Shown in pieces: positions 6,284-10,573 of a stretch of 10,573 nt of DNA. Location of the stretch: contig CALQBT020000050.1 in assembly GCA_943328885.2 (NCBI GenBank), forward strand, positions 1-10,573, read 5' to 3'. How positions within the stretch are numbered: the stretch's first letter is position 1; the number at the start of each line of letters is the position of its first letter. The position numbers and the translations under genes are program-made. The stretch is from Bordetella parapertussis (GTDB lineage Bacteria > Pseudomonadota > Gammaproteobacteria > Burkholderiales > Burkholderiaceae_C). The notes under the pieces are model-generated. The model was not told the origin of the DNA. It did no database searches and was given only the letters and a program-made list of their open reading frames with translations.

Positions 6284-7591
6284 ATGTCCACCCTGTCCAA
6301 GTCCCAAGCCGCCGGCAGCTCTGCGGCCTTGACCTGCTACCAGCCTTCGCACATCGCTGGCAATCCGGCCTCGTTGACAGCGCTGCAGCGCGAGTTGATT
6401 GCGCGCGTGGCGGCGCTCGGCCCGCGCTTTGCCGGGCGTGCCGAGCGCTACGACCGCGAGGCCAGCTTCCCGTTCGAGAACTACGACGACTTGCGTGCCG
6501 CTGGCTTGCTGGGCATCTGCGTGCCCCAGGCCTACGGCGGCTTGGGCGCCGATTTCGCAACCTATGTGATGGTGGCCGCCGAACTGGGGCGCTGGTGCGG
6601 GGCGACCGCGCTGAGCTTCAACATGCATGTCTGCTCCTGCCTGTGGGCGGGCGAGATTGCCGACGCGCTAGACATGACGCCGGCGCAGCGCGCTGACCAT
6701 GAGGGCAAGCGCGCGTACCACTTCGCCCGCATCGTTGGCGAAGGCAAGGTCTACGCCCAGCCCTTCTCGGAGGGCGGTGCGGCAGCGGCGGGTGCCGCAC
6801 CCTGGGGCACGACAGCGACCCGGGTCGACGGCGGCTATGTCGTCAATGGCAAGAAGATTTTTGCGTCTCTGGCCGGTGCTGCCGACACCTACGGCGTGTT
6901 GTGCACGCTGGACCGGCCCGACCGCGCCTCAGGTGGCAGCCGGCGCGATGCGATGTACCTGGCGGTGCCGGCCGATGCGCCCGGCGTCAGCGTGGTCGGT
7001 GATTGGGATCCGCTGGGCATGCGCGGCACGGTCAGCCGCAACCTGCTGTTCAAGGACGTGTTCGTGCCCGAGAGCGCGCGGATGATGCCCGAGGGCCTGT
7101 ATTTTCAGGCCGCCAGCCGTTTCCCACACATGTTTGCGACCCTGTCGCCGACCTACCTGGGTGTGGCGCAGGCGGCTTACGACTTCACGGTGCAGTACTT
7201 GCGCGCCGAGGTGCCTGGCATGCCGCCGGTCAAGCGCAGGATGTACCCGACCAAGCAGTACGCGGTGGCCGAGATGAGGATCAAGCTCGAGAGCACCCGT
7301 GCGCTGTTCCTGCAGAACGCCCGCGACGCGACCATCGACCCCGACAAAGACACGCGGATGCGCTTGTACGCAGCGCATTACACGATCATGGAGAACGCCA
7401 ACGACATCTGCCGACTGGCGATCCGCACCTGCGGTGGACAGAGCATGCTCAAGTCGCTGCCGCTCGAGCGCCTGTACCGCGATTCGCGCTGCGGCTCCTT
7501 GATGCTGCCCTGGACCGCCGAGCTGTGCATGGACAGGCTGGGCCGCGAATGCCTGTACGAAGCTGGCGAGCGCGACGAGGCGATCGAGTGA
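6284..7591 (+). CDS. Acyl-CoA-dehydrogenase-fold flavoprotein lacking the catalytic glutamate; probable two-component flavin monooxygenase
   Basis: The 435-residue protein follows the three-domain acyl-CoA dehydrogenase plan: helical N-terminal part with LLGICVPQAYGGLGADF (75-91), middle beta domain with GYVVNGKKIF (184-193) and WDPLGMRGT (241-249), and C-terminal helices with RTCGGQSMLKSLPLERLYRDSR (in two pieces around 381-402). After RDSR, where medium-chain dehydrogenases have the catalytic base in a YEGT motif, this protein reads LPWT (408-411). The alternative helix-G glutamate of isovaleryl-CoA dehydrogenase is also missing by my alignment (Met283 region). Loss of the base, with a flavin reductase in the same operon, points to an oxygen-using hydroxylase (as in HsaA or DszC) rather than a dehydrogenase passing electrons to ETF. 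No ETF genes are nearby. It might act on a CoA thioester made by the ligase that follows 18 nt later. Fold certain; monooxygenase activity inferred. Confidence 0.85.
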   Translation: MSTLSKSQAAGSSAALTCYQPSHIAGNPASLTALQRELIARVAALGPRFAGRAERYDREASFPFENYDDLRAAGLLGICVPQAYGGLGADFATYVMVAAELGRWCGATALSFNMHVCSCLWAGEIADALDMTPAQRADHEGKRAYHFARIVGEGKVYAQPFSEGGAAAAGAAPWGTTATRVDGGYVVNGKKIFASLAGAADTYGVLCTLDRPDRASGGSRRDAMYLAVPADAPGVSVVGDWDPLGMRGTVSRNLLFKDVFVPESARMMPEGLYFQAASRFPHMFATLSPTYLGVAQAAYDFTVQYLRAEVPGMPPVKRRMYPTKQYAVAEMRIKLESTRALFLQNARDATIDPDKDTRMRLYAAHYTIMENANDICRLAIRTCGGQSMLKSLPLERLYRDSRCGSLMLPWTAELCMDRLGRECLYEAGERDEAIE

Positions 7592-7609
7592 GTTGTCGGC
7601 GTCGCAGCG

Positions 7610-9067
7610 GTGACTGAGCTCTACCGGCGTATCGCCGTCCAGGCAGCGCGCCGGCCCGGCGCGCTGGCGCTGCAGGTTGGTGATCGGGTGCTGAGTTACC
7701 GCGATCTTTTGGTGTTGGTCGACGCGACCGCGCAGCAGCTTCAGCGTGAAGGCCTGGGCGAAGGCGTGTTGATCGGTTGGTTGGGCCACAACAGCGCCGA
7801 GATGCTGGCCACGCTGCTGGCTTGTGCCAGGATCGGCGCGGTGTTCGTGCCGCTGAACTGGCGACTGGCCGCGCCCGAACTGGCGGCGATCGCGTCTCAC
7901 GCCGGGCTGTCGGCGCTGCGCAGCAGCCCGGAGTTCGAGGCGCTGGCTGGACAAGTGCTGGCGCCGCTGGTCGGTGCGGGCAGTGTGCGGGCAGAGCGCG
8001 GCGACGTGATGCTGGTCTACACCTCGGGCACCACCGGCGAGCCCAAGGGCGCGGTGCACAGCCAGGCCGGCATGCTGGCCAACATCGACATCGCGTTGGC
8101 GGTGCAGGGCTTGAGCGATGCCGATCGGGTGCTGGCGGTGCTGCCGCTGTTCCATGTCGGCGGGCTTTGCATCCAGGTGCTGCCCGCGCTGGCTGTGGGC
8201 GCTGCGGTCAAGCTGCACCCGCGCTTCGACCCCGCTACCTGGCTGCAAGACCTCGTGGCTTGGCGACCCAGCACGAGCTTGCTGGTGCCGGCGGTGATGC
8301 AGGCCTTGCTGGCCCATCCGGAGTGGTCGACGGCCGATCTGCGCAGCCTGCGCTTTGTCAACAGCGGCTCGTCGATCGTGCCGCTGGCCTTGATCGAGGC
8401 CTTTCACGCCCGCGGCGTGCCGGTGGCCCAGGTCTACGGCAGCACCGAGACCGGGCCGTTCTCGATCGCACTGCGACCTGACGAGGCGATGAACCGGGCG
8501 GGGCAGGTCGGCCTTCCGGCGCCTGCAGTGGCGCTTCGCCTGCTCGATGAGAAGGGGTTGGACGTGGTCTGCGGCGAGGTCGGCGAGATTGCGCTGCGCG
8601 CACCCAACCTGATGCGCGGCTACCACCGGCTGGCCGAGGGCAGTGGCTTTGTGGGGGGCCGGGCGGACGGCTGGTTCGTCACCGGCGATCTGGCGCGCCG
8701 CGACGTGGACGGTTACGTCACGGTGGTCGGCCGCAGCAAGGACCTGATCATTTCAGGCGGGGAGAACATCTACCCAGCCGAGATCGAGAACCTGGCCGCT
8801 GCCTGGCCTGGCGTGGCCGAGGCCACGGTGGTCGGGCTGCCTGACCCTCGCTGGGGCGAAGTGCCGGTGTTGGTGCTGGTGGCACGCTCGGGTGTCTTGC
8901 TGGACTTGGCTGGACTGCGGGCCAGTCTGGTGCGGCAACTCGCGCGCTACAAGCAACCGCGCCGCATCGTTGTCGCCGAAGACCTGCCCAGGACAGCGCT
9001 GGGCAAGGTGCAGAAATCGCTGCTGCGTGAGTCGCTGCTGCGGCCAGGCGACGACGCTGCCGAATGA
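7610..9067 (+). CDS. AMP-forming acyl-CoA synthetase (ANL superfamily ligase)
   Basis: It activates a carboxylic acid with ATP to an acyl-adenylate, then transfers the acyl group to coenzyme A (or another thiol). All core motifs are seen in 485 residues: the P-loop YTSGTTGEPKG (137-147), YGSTET (276-281), TGD (358-360), the hinge GRSKDLIISGGENIYP (374-389) and PRTALGKVQK (460-469) with the likely catalytic Lys466. It is slightly shorter than the usual 500-550. The GTG start at 7610, 18 nt after the previous stop, places the first helix as expected, but no Shine-Dalgarno is obvious, so translation may depend on the upstream gene. The acid substrate cannot be read out. Resemblance to medium-chain and aromatic acid ligases and its position last in the catabolic run suggest either the entry substrate or a dicarboxylic product. 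The classical nicotinate (nic) pathway has no such step. Confidence 0.9.
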   Translation: MTELYRRIAVQAARRPGALALQVGDRVLSYRDLLVLVDATAQQLQREGLGEGVLIGWLGHNSAEMLATLLACARIGAVFVPLNWRLAAPELAAIASHAGLSALRSSPEFEALAGQVLAPLVGAGSVRAERGDVMLVYTSGTTGEPKGAVHSQAGMLANIDIALAVQGLSDADRVLAVLPLFHVGGLCIQVLPALAVGAAVKLHPRFDPATWLQDLVAWRPSTSLLVPAVMQALLAHPEWSTADLRSLRFVNSGSSIVPLALIEAFHARGVPVAQVYGSTETGPFSIALRPDEAMNRAGQVGLPAPAVALRLLDEKGLDVVCGEVGEIALRAPNLMRGYHRLAEGSGFVGGRADGWFVTGDLARRDVDGYVTVVGRSKDLIISGGENIYPAEIENLAAAWPGVAEATVVGLPDPRWGEVPVLVLVARSGVLLDLAGLRASLVRQLARYKQPRRIVVAEDLPRTALGKVQKSLLRESLLRPGDDAAE

Positions 9068-9070
9068 GTT

Positions 9071-9094
9071 GATCGGGCCACGACCGGGCCGATC
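9071..9094. terminator. Hairpin between convergent genes, possible bidirectional terminator
   Basis: GATCGGGCC (9071-9079) and GGGCCGATC (9086-9094) pair over 9 bp with one G-G mismatch around a 6-nt loop. It begins 4 bases after the ligase stop and lies before the stop of the convergent minus-strand gene at 9107. There is no T-run on either side, so intrinsic termination would be weak. Position is the main support. Confidence 0.3.
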
Positions 9095-9106
9095 GGTTCA
9101 GCCGGT

Positions 9107-9643
9107 TCAGTTCAACACGACAGGCGGTGTCGCCGACGCTGGCTCGTTCTGTGCCGTGGGCGACTCCAGGAAACCCCAATCGGCTTCGACCAGTGCTTGT
9201 TCGAGCAATCGCATCAAGCCGGTGGCCAGGTCTTCGGACAGCTCGAGCGTGATGTTGCGGCCATCGGGCTCGCGCGCGGCCAACCTCACGCCTTTGCCTT
9301 GCTGACCGGGGCCGATGTCGAAGGCCATCGGCAGCAAGGGCTCGGGGCCCAGCGGCTGGGACGACGGTTTGGGGTCGAACGGGGTGGCGAAATCGGTGTT
9401 GGGCAAGGGCCTGGTGCGCGCAGCCTGGGCCATCATCGCTTGTGCCTCGGGCAGCGCGATCGCGTTGGGTGCGACCTGGGCGATGCTGGCGAGCGTGACC
9501 ACGCGGTTGAGGTGCGGCCAGAGTTGGCGCAGCATGCGCCGGGTCAACCAGACCGCAAACAGTTCACCGGCAGCCGTGCGCAGCTGCCACAGCACCCGGT
9601 CGGCGGTCGGTTCGTAGCGCACCTTCATTTGATGGATGTTCAC
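9107..9643 (-). CDS. Conserved-looking hypothetical protein (unknown function), 178 aa
   Basis: I do not recognise this family. The frame is open for 178 codons with a normal bacterial protein composition and no cysteine, signal peptide or membrane segment. Two ordered parts are visible: residues 6-72 (strand-rich start KVRYEPTADRVLWQLR, then a helix with WLTRRMLRQLWPHL at 32-45) and residues 107-160 (strand VRLAARE, strand NITLELS, then the amphipathic helix EDLATGLMRLLEQALVEADW). A proline-rich linker lies at about 79-106, with a disordered, Pro/Ala-rich tail after 160. The listed start is GTG at 9643. An ATG at 9628 (residue 6) is also possible, since neither has a Shine-Dalgarno. A TAAAAT hexamer just upstream may be its -10 box. 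It faces the ligase gene tail to tail and is divergent from clpB. The layout suggests a soluble cytoplasmic protein with two small domains. No function is offered. Confidence 0.75.
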   Translation of the reverse strand: MNIHQMKVRYEPTADRVLWQLRTAAGELFAVWLTRRMLRQLWPHLNRVVTLASIAQVAPNAIALPEAQAMMAQAARTRPLPNTDFATPFDPKPSSQPLGPEPLLPMAFDIGPGQQGKGVRLAAREPDGRNITLELSEDLATGLMRLLEQALVEADWGFLESPTAQNEPASATPPVVLN

Positions 9644-9690
9644 GCTGGCATTTTAGGCAGGCCAGGGCCGTGCTTGGCGGTCAGCCGCCT

Positions 9691-9718
9691 GAATTGCCGG
9701 CCTGATCTGGCGCAATTC
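9691..9718. repeat. Inverted repeat GAATTGC-N14-GCAATTC, operator-like
   Basis: Perfect 7-bp arms at 9691-9697 and 9712-9718 have centres 21 bp apart, two turns of B-DNA, the spacing seen when a dimeric regulator binds one face. It lies 27 bp before the clpB -35 box and about 48 bp upstream of the divergent hypothetical gene, so it could regulate either. It could also be chance or an RNA stem-loop with a long loop. Confidence 0.35.
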
Positions 9719-9745
9719 TCTCGTGCGGCGTTTGCCATCCACGGG

Positions 9746-9773
9746 CTTGAAATGAGACCCAAGAGCCCAACGT
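9746..9773 (+). promoter_or_regulatory. Heat-shock (sigma-32/RpoH) promoter of clpB
   Basis: CTTGAAA (9746-9752) is an exact match to the sigma-32 -35 consensus. After 13 bases comes CCCAACGT (9766-9773), close to the CCCCATNT -10 element. Transcription would start near 9780, giving a leader of about 20 nt before the ATG at 9798. clpB is a classic RpoH target in proteobacteria, which strengthens the call. Confidence 0.7.
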
Positions 9774-9784
9774 CTGAAAGCATC

Positions 9785-9790
9785 AGGAGG
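9785..9790 (+). promoter_or_regulatory. Ribosome binding site of clpB
   Basis: AGGAGG, a full-consensus Shine-Dalgarno, is 7 nt before the ATG at 9798. It is the strongest such site in the window, fitting a gene that must be translated fast on heat shock. Confidence 0.8.
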
Positions 9791-9797
9791 AATTGCC

Positions 9798-10573
<776 letters not shown>

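Noticed and set aside
6929..8626. 565-codon minus-strand frame opposite the dehydrogenase-like and ligase genes
   Set aside because: Composition rich in Gln, His and Arg with no motif; it is antisense to two well-supported genes.

Overview
The window is GC-rich DNA (about two-thirds G+C by eye) from what is most likely a betaproteobacterium of the order Burkholderiales. The arguments are the codon use, the crowded gene layout, the moaE/crcB/clpB neighbourhood (which I recall from that group) and a sigma-32-type promoter in front of clpB. The genus cannot be fixed from sequence alone. No RNA gene, insertion sequence, CRISPR array or phage gene was seen. Bases 1-134 hold no supportable gene.

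Left part (135-2834, minus strand): one large SNF2/RapA-type helicase-like ATPase. A gap of about 100 bp separates it from a divergent plus-strand run of seven tightly packed genes (2939-9067). That run opens with two housekeeping genes: moaE (molybdopterin synthase large subunit) and crcB (fluoride channel).

The next five genes (3855-9067) look like a catabolic module: a flavin reductase, a 2,5-dihydroxypyridine dioxygenase-like (NicX/M29-fold) protein, an alpha/beta hydrolase (possibly NicD-like), an acyl-CoA-dehydrogenase-fold protein with no visible catalytic glutamate, and an AMP-forming acyl-CoA ligase. Gaps range from a 4-base overlap to 33 bases, so they are probably co-transcribed. 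The simplest reading is this. The reductase supplies reduced flavin to the dehydrogenase-fold protein, which acts as an oxygenase on an aromatic or N-heteroaromatic substrate, possibly as a CoA thioester made by the ligase. The NicX-like enzyme then opens the ring, and the hydrolase cleaves the product. The true substrate is unknown. No regulator, transporter, maleamate amidase or maleate isomerase lies in the window. This module is the best candidate here for undescribed biochemistry.

Right part: a minus-strand gene of unknown function (9107-9643) converges on the ligase gene, with a small hairpin between them. It is divergent from clpB, which starts at 9798 and runs off the right edge. The 154-bp divergent region holds a good heat-shock (sigma-32) promoter match for clpB and a 7-bp inverted repeat whose half-sites are two helical turns apart.
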